Assembly: GCA_002189105.1 (NCBI GenBank)
Contig: NIOB01000007.1
Location: 62,001-126,000, forward strand
DNA: 64,000 nt
Reading direction: 5' to 3'
DNA from: Saccharibacillus soli
GTDB taxonomy: Bacteria; Bacillota; Bacilli; Paenibacillales; Paenibacillaceae
The notes beneath the pieces were generated by a model that searched no databases, was not told the DNA's origin, and saw only the letters and a list, made by a program, of their open reading frames with translations. The position numbers were made by a program, and so were the translations under genes. Shown piece after piece: positions 8,871-16,789 of this stretch. How positions within the stretch are numbered: position 1 is the stretch's first letter; every line of letters starts with the position of its first letter.

Positions 8871-9560
8871 ATGCTGATTCCGGATAATGAACAAACGATG
8901 GAGCGGCTGAAAGCATTTATTTGTAAATGGGCAGGACCTGCCAAGCCGCAATATGGAGTCCGCCCGGATCTGATCCCAGCAGATCTCCCGGCTGTCCTAA
9001 AAGATTTTTACGCTTTTGCGGGCAATTGGCCCAATCCGTCTCTGGATTCTGGCGTTTCATCGGCGGGATCGGGTCCCAAGCTGTTTCAGGCGCAGGACAT
9101 CTGGCTGGAGCCGGATGAGCTGGAACGGGAAGAGGGACGCATTACTTTTCTGTCGGAAAATCAATGCACATGGAGCTGCTCCATTGAGGCGGGGCGCGAT
9201 GATTCGCCGGTCTACAGCGACGCTGCGCGTCTGTGGGATGATCGACTGGAAGGAAGCGAGATCGTCTGTCCGTCGCTGCCGCATTTCATGACCACGTTTT
9301 GCTTGCAGGAGTTGGTCTTCGGCAGCCGCTATTTTGGCAAGCTGGAAGGTGCACTTGATCCGGGAGTCTTCCGGGAGACGCTGCATCCAATCTGGTTGGA
9401 CGGCTATTATGTATTTAAGGAACCTTCCCATTCGTTCTATCTGTGTGGAGACAACCTTCTGATTATGGACTACTATTCGGATGTCTGGTACGGCAGCCTG
9501 GAAGAAAGTGCCTTGTCCCTGATCGCCGATCCGGGTATGGTCAAGCCGATCGAACCGTAA
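8871..9560 (+). CDS. SMI1/KNR4 (SUKH)-like protein
   Basis: A 229-aa soluble protein resembling the SMI1/KNR4 (SUKH) superfamily. It has an N-terminal helical part (ADLPAVLKDFYAFAGNWP, 42-59), a FQAQDIW strand, the family-like ITFLSENQ segment (about 96-103) and the SPVYSD motif (about 117-122). A second helix follows (LPHFMTTFCLQELVFG). SUKH proteins are often immunity proteins against contact-dependent or polymorphic toxins, but none is adjacent, so a toxin link is speculative. An AAAGGGG site precedes ATG 8871, and a strong terminator follows at 9599-9633. Confidence 0.65.
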   Translation: MLIPDNEQTMERLKAFICKWAGPAKPQYGVRPDLIPADLPAVLKDFYAFAGNWPNPSLDSGVSSAGSGPKLFQAQDIWLEPDELEREEGRITFLSENQCTWSCSIEAGRDDSPVYSDAARLWDDRLEGSEIVCPSLPHFMTTFCLQELVFGSRYFGKLEGALDPGVFRETLHPIWLDGYYVFKEPSHSFYLCGDNLLIMDYYSDVWYGSLEESALSLIADPGMVKPIEP

Positions 9561-9598
9561 AAATAGCCTGTGCCTCCCGGCATGGCGGCCCGATGTTT

Positions 9599-9633
9599 GC
9601 CCGGTGCGCAGAGAGCTGCGCTCCGGGCTTTTT
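9599..9633 (+). terminator. Rho-independent terminator
   Basis: A stem built from GCCCG-GTGCGCAG (from 9599) and CTGCGC-TCCGGGC (to 9628) with an AGAG loop and a T-run to about 9633. It ends the SUKH-like gene just before the convergent minus-strand gene. Confidence 0.8.
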
Positions 9634-9651
9634 GCTGCATATCGGCCGGCC

Positions 9652-10302
9652 TCACACCCAGCCGTCTTTCGTTCGGACACCGACGAGACGCCCGCTGCGG
9701 GGAAGTACGCGGATCGCTTCGATGTCGCCATGCTCTTTAATCACATTGGCCAAAGTACCTCGTGTGCTGTAGCGCTCACCGTCTTCCGTATCGATCCACA
9801 GCGTGCATACGGTGGTTCTTCCGCTGCTGCAGATCTCCTGGACGGACGAGATCGAGATATGACGTTCATCGATCGTCCCCTGCACATAATAGCGGGCGAG
9901 ATCGTAAGAAACGTTGGGCGTATCGAACCAGGCCAGCAGCGCCCCCGGGAGACAAAATGCCCCGAACCAGCAGACCAGATAAAGGAACAGAGGGTACTGT
10001 TTAAAGAATTCTTTTCTTTTGCGAATGAGTAGGGTAACGATAAAAAGAAACGAACCTATGGAGACCAACCAATTCAGGCAGGCTCGAATGGTGGTGACTG
10101 TGAGAATGCCCCCCTGCAGGCTGACTCCCGGCAGCGAAGAATAGAGGTTCGGTACGGAAGCCAGAGCGATAAGCAGCAGGCCGATCGGCATCCAGAATCT
10201 AAAGAAAGGCAGACGGAGCAATCGGTGCAGTCCCCGTTTTTCTTGAGGCGTATCCGGGAGCGTTTCTTGTTTTTTTGTTCGGGAACTTCGATTGTTTTTC
10301 AT
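9652..10302 (-). CDS. Membrane protein, paralogue of 10497-11138 (216 aa)
   Basis: An unrecognised membrane protein with a basic N-terminus and about four hydrophobic segments in the first 135 residues. An extracytoplasmic or cytoplasmic tail of about 80 residues follows. The tail carries SYDLARYYVQ and ends with an IRVLPRSGRLVGVRTKDGW-type motif shared with the upstream neighbour. I chose ATG 10302 because GGAAGGAGG lies just upstream; an in-frame extension to 10377 is less likely. The two genes are tandem paralogues with a 194-base gap, so an internal promoter is possible. Tail cysteines (EICSSGRTTVCTLW) match those in the paralogue and could form a disulphide if the tail is outside. Function unknown. 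Confidence 0.75.
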   Translation of the reverse strand: MKNNRSSRTKKQETLPDTPQEKRGLHRLLRLPFFRFWMPIGLLLIALASVPNLYSSLPGVSLQGGILTVTTIRACLNWLVSIGSFLFIVTLLIRKRKEFFKQYPLFLYLVCWFGAFCLPGALLAWFDTPNVSYDLARYYVQGTIDERHISISSVQEICSSGRTTVCTLWIDTEDGERYSTRGTLANVIKEHGDIEAIRVLPRSGRLVGVRTKDGWV

Positions 10303-10496
10303 CCTTTTTCCTCCTTCCGCCGGCCGGTTCGGCGGATTTTGACCTTTTATATTGCAGCCGAAAAAATGAAACGACAAAGCAAAGCTTGAACCCTAAATAG
10401 CACCGAGGCCGCCGAGAGGCAGTGGACTCGTTGATTCGCCCGACGTTTATGAAGCTGCGCCGGGCTTTTGGCTTACCTTTTTTGGGCTGCTGGGCT

Positions 10497-11138
10497 TTAC
10501 TGCCATCCGTCCGAGGTGCGAACGCCGATCAGACGTCCGCTGGTGGGCAGCACGCGAATCGCTTGAACATCCGCCGGGTGTTTAAGCACACGTTTAAACA
10601 AACCCTTGACGCCATATCGACTTCCATCCGACATTGTGACCCATAACGTGCAGCTTGTGAACGACTCCGTATTGTCACAGATGTTTTGGGTGGATTCGAC
10701 GGTGACCTGCTTTTCTTCCACTACATCCTGAGCATAATAACGGGCCAGGTCGTAGCTGGTCTGCGGCGCATGCCATTCAAAAGTCATAAACAGCAGAACA
10801 ACAAGCACAGGAAAAATCAACGCAGCTCGGTAAAGCCAGATTGAATACAGCTTGAGCACCCGTTTACGTTCACCTTTCATAAGAACGACAAAGAGAACCA
10901 CTAGGGCCAGGGCAATCAGCCAGCCCAGTATATTACGCAGGGTGATGGTAATAAGCACTGCCGTCTGGATTCGGAGATGAAGCCAATCCGTATAGATCGC
11001 TTCAACGTAAGCAACGGCAATCACAATGACTAGCAGAATCGGCCAGCTGTAAAACAGAAATTTTTTGAAGGGAGAGATTGGTTTTGGGTTGACTGGGACG
11101 TATGAATATTTTGGAGCCGTTTTTTTGTTGGATTTCAT
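10497..11138 (-). CDS. Membrane protein, paralogue of 9652-10302 (213 aa)
   Basis: Same architecture as the downstream paralogue: a short basic N-terminus, about four transmembrane segments, then a soluble tail. The tail has SYDLARYYAQ, a cysteine pair (NICDNTESFTSCTLW) and a terminal VLPTSGRLIGVRTSDGW. The ATG at 11138 has AAGGAAGGAG about 9 bases upstream; an extended start at 11210 is less likely. Conservation is highest in the tail, suggesting that part carries the shared function. Family not recognised. Between the two paralogues (10303-10496) I see only a GC-rich hairpin near 10437-10470. Confidence 0.75.
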   Translation of the reverse strand: MKSNKKTAPKYSYVPVNPKPISPFKKFLFYSWPILLVIVIAVAYVEAIYTDWLHLRIQTAVLITITLRNILGWLIALALVVLFVVLMKGERKRVLKLYSIWLYRAALIFPVLVVLLFMTFEWHAPQTSYDLARYYAQDVVEEKQVTVESTQNICDNTESFTSCTLWVTMSDGSRYGVKGLFKRVLKHPADVQAIRVLPTSGRLIGVRTSDGWQ

Positions 11139-11301
11139 GTAGATCCACTCCTTCCTTTGTGCAAGTAAGACGGATAAGGATCTTATTATTTTACTAAAAA
11201 AATGACACAAGCCAAACGAAGACTCGACTTCGAGCTGAATTTAGGGCATATTTTAGACAATCGAATACGATTGCAACGACCGACAAGGAGGCTTCGGACA
11301 C

Positions 11302-11697
11302 ATGGTGGTCATCAAACTGCATACGGAAAAACCGATTCCCCCGCTTCAACTCATGCGGCTCTATCAGGACGTGGACTGGTGGCCGACGCGGACGAAAGAC
11401 GGTATTCGCAAGCTGCTGACACACGGCGTCGCGCTCGGTGCCTGGGAGGACAAACAGCTGGTCGGCTTCTGCCGGGCAGTGTCCGATGGTGTGTATCGTG
11501 CGTACGTTGAAGATGTGGTGGTGTTAGGCACGCATCGCGGGCAGGGAATCGGCCGGCAGCTGATGGACAAGATGATGAAGGAACTGCACGGCATTGAAGG
11601 AGTCAGCCTGTTTTGCTCGGCCAAACTCAAGGAATATTACGAACATAGCGGCTTTACCCCCACCCGTCAGGTGGTTATGCACCGCAATCGTTCGTAA
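11302..11697 (+). CDS. GNAT-family N-acetyltransferase
   Basis: A 131-aa acetyl-CoA-dependent acetyltransferase. The pyrophosphate-binding loop RGQGIGRQLM (about 89-98) follows the beta-4 strand VEDVVVLGTH, and the C-terminal YYEHSGFTPT is the usual GNAT end motif. AAGGAGG (11285-11291) precedes the ATG. A DUF2164 gene follows after 47 bases and may be co-transcribed. Substrate unknown. Confidence 0.88.
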   Translation: MVVIKLHTEKPIPPLQLMRLYQDVDWWPTRTKDGIRKLLTHGVALGAWEDKQLVGFCRAVSDGVYRAYVEDVVVLGTHRGQGIGRQLMDKMMKELHGIEGVSLFCSAKLKEYYEHSGFTPTRQVVMHRNRS

Positions 11698-11744
11698 GAA
11701 ATCGTTCGTAAAAGGCCCGGCAAGAATCGAAAGGAGCCAAAGAG

Positions 11745-11996
11745 ATGATTCCGGTTAAGCTTCCCAAGGAACAAAAAGACGAACTGATTGCCGATCTCCA
11801 GAACTTTTTTTATGAAGAGCGCGGCGAAGAGATCGGAACCATCGCGGCAGAAAATCTGCTCGATCATATGCTGAATCGTCTTGCACCGCATTTGTACAAT
11901 CAAGCGATTCGGGATGCCCGATCCGCCGTAAACGAAAAGGTACTTCAGATTGAAGAGGAATTGTATGCGCTGGAGCGGCCGATCACGCGTAGATAG
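11745..11996 (+). CDS. DUF2164 family protein, 83 aa
   Basis: A small cytoplasmic helical protein that matches DUF2164 along its whole length: IPVKLPKEQKDELI, FFYEERGEEIG, NLLDHMLNRLAPHLYNQAI and the end EELYALERP. Function is unknown in the family. AAGGAG lies ahead of the ATG. The next gene starts 36 bases later, so these probably form one transcript with the preceding GNAT gene. Confidence 0.9.
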   Translation: MIPVKLPKEQKDELIADLQNFFYEERGEEIGTIAAENLLDHMLNRLAPHLYNQAIRDARSAVNEKVLQIEEELYALERPITRR

Positions 11997-12032
11997 AGCT
12001 GGAAGATGAAGGCGAAGGGGCGATGTGAGATC

Positions 12033-12839
12033 ATGCAGTCAACCTGGAGCAAGATCGGGGATGGCGGAACGGCAGAGCTTTATCTGAATGAAGATGGAAA
12101 AGTGGTCAAGCTGTTCCGGGAATGGTTCTCTGAAGGCAGCGTACGGAGCGAATATCGAAAAAGTATGTGGGCTTATGAAGACGGCGTTCCGACCGCCAAG
12201 CCGCTGGGCATGCAGCAGTATCAAGGCCGACAGGCGATTCTGATGGAAAAAGTAGAAGGAGAATCGCTGCTGGAGCGGCTCCATCGCCATCCGGATACAG
12301 CAGCGGAAGCGGCTCGGACTTTTGCCGATTATCAGGTTCGTCTCAATGCGCGTCCGGCGGAAACTCTTCAAGATCACCAGCGCGAGCGCGTGGTGCAGCG
12401 GGTGATCCGAGCCAAGCAGCTTGAGGACCGGGAAAGAAAAGAGGTGCTGGCGGAACTTGAGAAGCTGCCCGACGATAATCGGTTGTGTCATGGGGATTAT
12501 CACCCGGGAAATATTATGGAGGCGCCGGATGGCTGGCGGGTGATCGACTGGATTGATGCTACCTGCGGCCACCCGCTCTATGATCCGGCAAGAACGCTGC
12601 TGCTGATTGGATTCGGCATAGAACAGGGCGGGGCAAGAAGCACACTTGAGCAGGCTGCTCATGTGTTTCGGGAGACGTATCTGGAGGCGTATATCCAGTT
12701 ATCTGGCTGCTCTGCTGCTGACATTCAGCAATGGATGCTGCCGGCCGCCGCTGCCCGGCTGATCGAACCCATCCCGGCAGCGGAAAAAGACAAGCTGCTG
12801 GAATGGATTCGCAAACGACTGAACGAACTGAATCACTGA
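12033..12839 (+). CDS. APH-family phosphotransferase
   Basis: An aminoglycoside phosphotransferase/choline kinase-fold enzyme (268 aa). The substrate-lobe signature is CHGDYHPGNIM (catalytic Asp in HGDYHPGN), followed by the metal-binding VIDWIDA and HPLYDPART. The N-lobe has GDGGTAELYL and VVKLF, with the lysine that normally contacts ATP. Such genes phosphorylate small molecules; without the aminoglycoside-pocket signature I would not call it a resistance gene. The start is uncertain: ATG 12033 fits the domain, while ATG 12006 in frame adds nine residues. It follows DUF2164 closely and ends in a bidirectional terminator. Confidence 0.85.
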   Translation: MQSTWSKIGDGGTAELYLNEDGKVVKLFREWFSEGSVRSEYRKSMWAYEDGVPTAKPLGMQQYQGRQAILMEKVEGESLLERLHRHPDTAAEAARTFADYQVRLNARPAETLQDHQRERVVQRVIRAKQLEDRERKEVLAELEKLPDDNRLCHGDYHPGNIMEAPDGWRVIDWIDATCGHPLYDPARTLLLIGFGIEQGGARSTLEQAAHVFRETYLEAYIQLSGCSAADIQQWMLPAAAARLIEPIPAAEKDKLLEWIRKRLNELNH

Positions 12840-12874
12840 AATTAGACCTTTATTGAATGGACCTTTGATCCATC

Positions 12875-12911
12875 ACAAACAAGCAGCCCAGCGACGGAGC
12901 TGCTTGTTTGT
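12875..12911. terminator. Bidirectional hairpin terminator
   Basis: ACAAACAAGCAGC (12875-12887) pairs perfectly with its complement at 12899-12911. It separates the convergent kinase and MFS genes. Confidence 0.75.
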
Positions 12912-12943
12912 CGTGTTGTGAAAAAGGTGAACAGGCAGGAATA

Positions 12944-14140
12944 TCAGTTAGGGTTAAGGGTCTGCTTCCGGGATAGGAAAGCGTACAGCAGCGCGATCGC
13001 GGCAATCGAAGCTCCAGCCACACAGACTCCATACCAGCCATAACGGGCATAGAGGAGAGTGGACAGCAGAGCGCCCAGCGCACTGCCGATCGAATAGAAG
13101 ATCATATAAGCGCCGGTTAACTGTCCGCGTGCTTCGGGAAGTGAGGCGAACAGCAGGCTTTGGCTGCTGACATGAACGACCTGTACGGCGAAGTCCAGCA
13201 GGATAATGCCTGCAATCAGCACAAGCAGTGAGTGATGCAGCATCCCGATAGGGAACCAGGACACCAGCAGGATGGACAGCGCGATAATCGTCATGCGGGG
13301 GCCCTGTCCACGATCCGCCCATCGGCCAGCCCGCGAGGCGCCCCAGGCACCTGCGGCACCCGCCAGACCAAAAGCGCCAATGGCTGCGGGCTGTAGGTGG
13401 AAAGGAGCTTCGCCAAGCGGGAGTGCCAGCGGAGTCCACAGCATGCCGAAGTTGGCGAAGATCAACAGAGCCAGAATCGCACGGGCTCTCAGCAGCCGAT
13501 GAGTGGCAAACAGCCTGGGGAAAGATCTCAGCATCCGGCGATAAGAAGAATTCGATTTGTCGGCATCGTCTTCCGGTAACTTCTTCCACAGCACTAGGAT
13601 AAGAACAGCCGTAAGAGCGGATGACGTGAGATAGACCGCACGCCAGCCTGCCAGTTCACTGATGATTCCAGCGACGGTTCGCGCCAGCAAAATGCCAATG
13701 ACGATCCCGCTGGTCACGGTACCGACAGCGCTCCCCCGGCTTGAGGCTGGAGCGAGTGAAGAAGCGAAGTTGACGAGTACCTGTGTCACAACGGCCATCG
13801 AGCCGACGACAGCCAGCGAAGCCAGCAGAATAAAATACGGATGTGCCAGCCCAGCAGCCAGCAGAGCTATTCCGGACAGGGCAAGCTGAACCAGAATCAT
13901 GACTCTACGATTTCGCAGATCGCCAAGCGGTACGATGAGCAGCAGCCCCGCCGCGTAGAACAGCTGGGTGACGGATACCACGGAACCGACAGCCGCCTTG
14001 GACACGCCAAAGGACTCAGCAAGCTGACCCAACAAGGGCTGGACATAATAAATATTGGCGACGGACAGCCCACTGGCCAGAGCAAATAGCAGTGCCAGTG
14101 AGGCCGACCAGGTTACAGGCGGAGTGTTTTTTTTCGTCAT
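12944..14140 (-). CDS. MFS transporter (12-TM, drug-efflux type)
   Basis: A 398-aa major facilitator with twelve hydrophobic segments. Motif A-like GDLRNRRVM follows TM2, and the N-terminal NIYYVQPLLGQLAESFGVS is typical of a common MFS exporter subgroup. The ATG at 14140 is preceded by AAAGGA; an upstream in-frame TTG at 14158 overlaps that ribosome site and is unlikely. It is divergent from a TetR repressor. Its promoter (TTGACA 14232-14227, TATAGT 14208-14203) is followed by a TACCGATCGGTA palindrome, so repression by the TetR protein with release by ligand is very likely. Substrate unknown. Confidence 0.9.
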   Translation of the reverse strand: MTKKNTPPVTWSASLALLFALASGLSVANIYYVQPLLGQLAESFGVSKAAVGSVVSVTQLFYAAGLLLIVPLGDLRNRRVMILVQLALSGIALLAAGLAHPYFILLASLAVVGSMAVVTQVLVNFASSLAPASSRGSAVGTVTSGIVIGILLARTVAGIISELAGWRAVYLTSSALTAVLILVLWKKLPEDDADKSNSSYRRMLRSFPRLFATHRLLRARAILALLIFANFGMLWTPLALPLGEAPFHLQPAAIGAFGLAGAAGAWGASRAGRWADRGQGPRMTIIALSILLVSWFPIGMLHHSLLVLIAGIILLDFAVQVVHVSSQSLLFASLPEARGQLTGAYMIFYSIGSALGALLSTLLYARYGWYGVCVAGASIAAIALLYAFLSRKQTLNPN

Positions 14141-14173
14141 GATGGATCGTCCTTTCAAGATTTCATTATTTTG

Positions 14174-14185
14174 TACCGATCGGTA
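14174..14185. promoter_or_regulatory. TetR operator, MFS side
   Basis: Perfect palindrome TACCGATCGGTA, placed about 20 bases downstream of the MFS -10 element (14203-14208). Confidence 0.75.
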
Positions 14186-14202
14186 TATAAGTGTGCGAGA
14201 TC

Positions 14203-14232
14203 ACTATACGCTGTTCGTTCTGAAGCTGTCAA
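14203..14232 (-). promoter_or_regulatory. Promoter of the MFS gene
   Basis: On the minus strand, TTGACA (14232-14227) and TATAGT (14208-14203) have 18-base spacing. Confidence 0.75.
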
Positions 14233-14237
14233 TCCTT

Positions 14238-14266
14238 TTGCAAGTGTGGATGGGCTGTATTATACT
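14238..14266 (+). promoter_or_regulatory. Promoter of tetR-phzF
   Basis: TTGCAA (14238-14243) and TATACT (14261-14266) with 17-base spacing. The second TetR operator overlaps the -10 element. Confidence 0.75.
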
Positions 14267-14274
14267 GATCGGTA
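14263..14274. promoter_or_regulatory. TetR operator, tetR side
   Basis: TACTGATCGGTA differs at one base from the perfect palindrome at 14174-14185. It overlaps the -10 element of the tetR promoter, which fits autorepression. Confidence 0.75.
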
Positions 14275-14313
14275 TCATACATGCGCCTTGGGGCGCCCAG
14301 GAGGAGGAGCACG

Positions 14314-14904
14314 GTGAGACCTCGGGCTTTTGACGAACAGCAGGCGCTTGACGCTGCCATGCAGGTATTCTGGGAGAAAGGTTATGAAGCCGCTTCGCTG
14401 ACCGATCTGACGGAACGGATGAATATTCGCAAGCCGAGTCTGTACGCGGCTTTCGGAGACAAACGAGAGCTGTTTGAACGTGCACTGGATCGTTATATGG
14501 GCAATCACGCCATGTACGTCGGTCGGGTATTGGATCGGGAAAAGGACACCATTCCCGCTTTTTCCGGACTGCTGCACAATGTGGCTGCTGGAGGAATCGG
14601 AGGGAATCCGGCGCTTGGCTGTCTGGCCGTGCTGACGCTCGACGAGCTGGCTTCCGGAGAACCGGATCTGGTGGTGAAGGCGCTGGATCACCAACTGCAT
14701 CTGGCCGAACTGTTCCGCATGAAGATTGCGCGGGGCATCGAATCGGGCGAGTTGGCGCGGGATCTGGACGCTGAAGCCACTGCCAACGGAATGCTGGCCT
14801 CGCTGATCGGACTGACCCTACTTCTAAAAGCCAAGCCGGAGACAGCCTTTATCGAGACGACAATCGCTTCGACTTTAACCCTGCTGAAGGAGGCTCATTC
14901 ATGA
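14314..14904 (+). CDS. TetR/AcrR-family repressor
   Basis: A 196-aa one-component repressor. The N-terminal helix-turn-helix is clear: FDEQQALDAAMQVFWEKGYE, then TDLTERMNIRKPSLY and AAFGDKRELF (about 7-60). The remainder is the helical ligand and dimer domain. I chose the GTG at 14314 because GAGGAGG lies 7 bases upstream; a longer in-frame ATG at 14281 would sit on the promoter and operator. It ends by overlapping the PhzF gene by 4 bases (ATGA), so the two are translationally coupled. It most likely controls itself, PhzF and the divergent MFS exporter through the two GATCGGTA palindromes. Confidence 0.92.
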   Translation: MRPRAFDEQQALDAAMQVFWEKGYEAASLTDLTERMNIRKPSLYAAFGDKRELFERALDRYMGNHAMYVGRVLDREKDTIPAFSGLLHNVAAGGIGGNPALGCLAVLTLDELASGEPDLVVKALDHQLHLAELFRMKIARGIESGELARDLDAEATANGMLASLIGLTLLLKAKPETAFIETTIASTLTLLKEAHS

Positions 14905-15809
14905 CAATCGTAAACGTTCTGCATTACGATGCTTTTTCGCATATTCCCGGCAAAGGCAACCCCGCCGGAATCGTACTGGATGCCGATGACCTGACGGATG
15001 CTCAAATGCAGCAGATTGCGGCATCTGTCGGATTTAACGAAACGACATTTATCTGCCGGTCGGACCTAGCGGATGTGAAGCTGCGTTATTTTACACCCGG
15101 ACATGAGATGGATCTGTGTGGGCATGCGACGATGGCTTCGCTGTACGCCCTGCGTACCCGCAATCGGCTTGACGCGGATGAAGCGTTGATCGAGACGCGG
15201 ATCGGTGTGCTTCCGGTTGAGCTGCTGGAGGAATCGGACCCGTCCGGTGAGCAGCATGTGCTGAAGATGCGGATGCGTCAAGGCTCCCCGCAGTTTGTTC
15301 CGTTTGAGGGGGATGAGGAGGCACTGTTTGCCGCGATGGGGTTGAGCGCTGCGGAACGGGATGAACGCTGTCCCATCGTCTATGGCAGTACAGGAATCTG
15401 GACACTGCTCATTCCGATCAAGAATTTGGAAGCTTTCTCGCAGATGAAGCCCAACAACGCGGTGTTCCCGGAGGTGCTCCAACAGAATCCGCATGCCTCG
15501 CTGCATCCGTTCTGCCTGGATACTTTTGATCCGCAGGCTCGTATGCACGCGCGTCATTTCTCCTCACCTTACTCGGGAACCATCGAAGACCCGGCTACAG
15601 GAACCGCGACAGGTGTGCTGGGTGCCTATGCGCTGACCTATCTAGAACCGGAAGCTTCACAGACTGCCTTTATCGTCGAGCAGGGACTGGAAATGGGGCG
15701 CAATGGCCGAGTCCGTGTACAGGCGGAGCGTCAGCAAGACGGTAAAATGGAAATTAAAGTGTCCGGTCGAGCCGTTTATGTAGGCGAGCTGATAATTGAA
15801 GTGGAATGA
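14901..15809 (+). CDS. PhzF-family isomerase/epimerase-like protein
   Basis: A 302-aa member of the PhzF/diaminopimelate-epimerase-like fold. Family signatures are KGNPAGIVLD (18-27), GFNETTF with the catalytic-type Glu47, the second-domain YFTPGHEMDLCGHAT and EDPATGTATG. True PhzF acts in phenazine synthesis, but no other phenazine genes are present, so this is a stand-alone family member of unknown substrate. It shares an ATGA overlap with the TetR gene. The arrangement suggests its substrate or product is linked to the compound exported by the MFS protein. Confidence 0.9.
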   Translation: MTIVNVLHYDAFSHIPGKGNPAGIVLDADDLTDAQMQQIAASVGFNETTFICRSDLADVKLRYFTPGHEMDLCGHATMASLYALRTRNRLDADEALIETRIGVLPVELLEESDPSGEQHVLKMRMRQGSPQFVPFEGDEEALFAAMGLSAAERDERCPIVYGSTGIWTLLIPIKNLEAFSQMKPNNAVFPEVLQQNPHASLHPFCLDTFDPQARMHARHFSSPYSGTIEDPATGTATGVLGAYALTYLEPEASQTAFIVEQGLEMGRNGRVRVQAERQQDGKMEIKVSGRAVYVGELIIEVE

Positions 15810-15923
15810 AGAAGTCGAGTGCAGGGGAAAAGTCTGCAAACCGTTCAATAACGGCGTAACGAATGTCTTGTTCGATACGTTCTTGAGACAAAGGACGTTA
15901 ACAACCAGACAGGAGGGGTTGGA

Positions 15924-16406
15924 ATGGAAAATCGGGAACGTTTCTATGACGTGCAAAGCATTCACCCATTTGGGATTGCTTTTTCCTGCGGATTACAGTC
16001 GGTGTTGTGGTTTATATTGGCGTATCAGCATTATCAGAGCTGGACCAAAGGATGGAGCGGACCAACTTCATTCGGGTTGGCTCTGGCCGCGGCAGTCTTT
16101 ATGCTGATTGGGACTCTTGTCTCGATCTGGCAGACCTCCAGGCCGGCTTATACACTGGAGATGGACGAAGATTCCATTCAACTGCGCCGTCGCAGATTGG
16201 CAGCAGATGAAATCAAGCGGATTTACGTCTCCTGGGGTGATGATCCGACGATCAGCGTCAAGCCGAGAAGATGGCTGTTCGTACCCAATGATTATTCATT
16301 CAAATTTTCCGAAAACCCGGCGCAGTCGATGAGGGAACTGATCCATTGGGCAGGCGAGAATAACGTGTCCATCGTCAAACGCCGCTCGTCGAAAATCTAT
16401 GATTGA
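15924..16406 (+). CDS. Membrane protein with two TM segments and a PH-like tail
   Basis: A 160-aa protein with two hydrophobic segments (about 16-35 and 50-70). A beta-rich tail follows (YTLEMDEDSIQLRRRR, RIYVSWGDDPTISVKP), resembling bacterial PH-like membrane proteins. AGGAGGGG precedes the ATG. It is convergent with the Excalibur-domain gene and shares the terminator at 16411-16443. Function unknown. Confidence 0.75.
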   Translation: MENRERFYDVQSIHPFGIAFSCGLQSVLWFILAYQHYQSWTKGWSGPTSFGLALAAAVFMLIGTLVSIWQTSRPAYTLEMDEDSIQLRRRRLAADEIKRIYVSWGDDPTISVKPRRWLFVPNDYSFKFSENPAQSMRELIHWAGENNVSIVKRRSSKIYD

Positions 16407-16410
16407 ACAT

Positions 16411-16443
16411 AAAAAAGGGCGCCCTCTGGGCGGCCCTATTTTT
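16411..16443. terminator. Bidirectional terminator
   Basis: A run of A, a stem GGGC-GCC / GGCGGCCC with one bulged base and the loop CTCTG, then TATTTTT. It serves both convergent genes and reaches the stop codon of the minus-strand gene. Confidence 0.75.
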
Positions 16444-16702
16444 CACATGCAATAAAGTCTCTATCGCGGTCTTTATTCTTGTTGGCTTCGTACAGTTCAG
16501 CCGAGACAAAAGGTTTGTGTTTGGTTTTGCCGCCTTTATTTTTGATGTCAGCCGATTTGGCGACGCCGCCCTTATAATCTTGATTTAACTCTTTGCAATT
16601 CTTATACTTTTTGACTTCGGCATGAGCGGTCTGTTGAGTGGCAGGCACCGCAATGGATAACAGCAGCGCAAAGCTCAAGGAATAGGCCAGACTTTTTTTC
16701 AT
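16436..16702 (-). CDS. Secreted Excalibur calcium-binding domain protein, 88 aa
   Basis: A Sec signal peptide (about 1-29, cleavage after AHA) precedes a single Excalibur domain. Its hallmarks are YKNCKELNQDYKGGVA and KDRDRDFIACE, with the DxDxDG-like calcium loop and two cysteines that normally pair. The mature protein is only about 59 residues, exported and probably loosely wall-associated. A GGGAGGA site precedes the ATG. In other proteins this domain accompanies nucleases or wall proteins; here it stands alone. The exact role is unknown. Confidence 0.9.
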   Translation of the reverse strand: MKKSLAYSLSFALLLSIAVPATQQTAHAEVKKYKNCKELNQDYKGGVAKSADIKNKGGKTKHKPFVSAELYEANKNKDRDRDFIACEK

Positions 16703-16789
16703 GATCGATCCTCCCGATGGGTTAAAATGGCATACGTGTTCTACTATCGGGTAAAATAGGTTGAATGTGAAGAAGGAGGAGCAAAGGAA

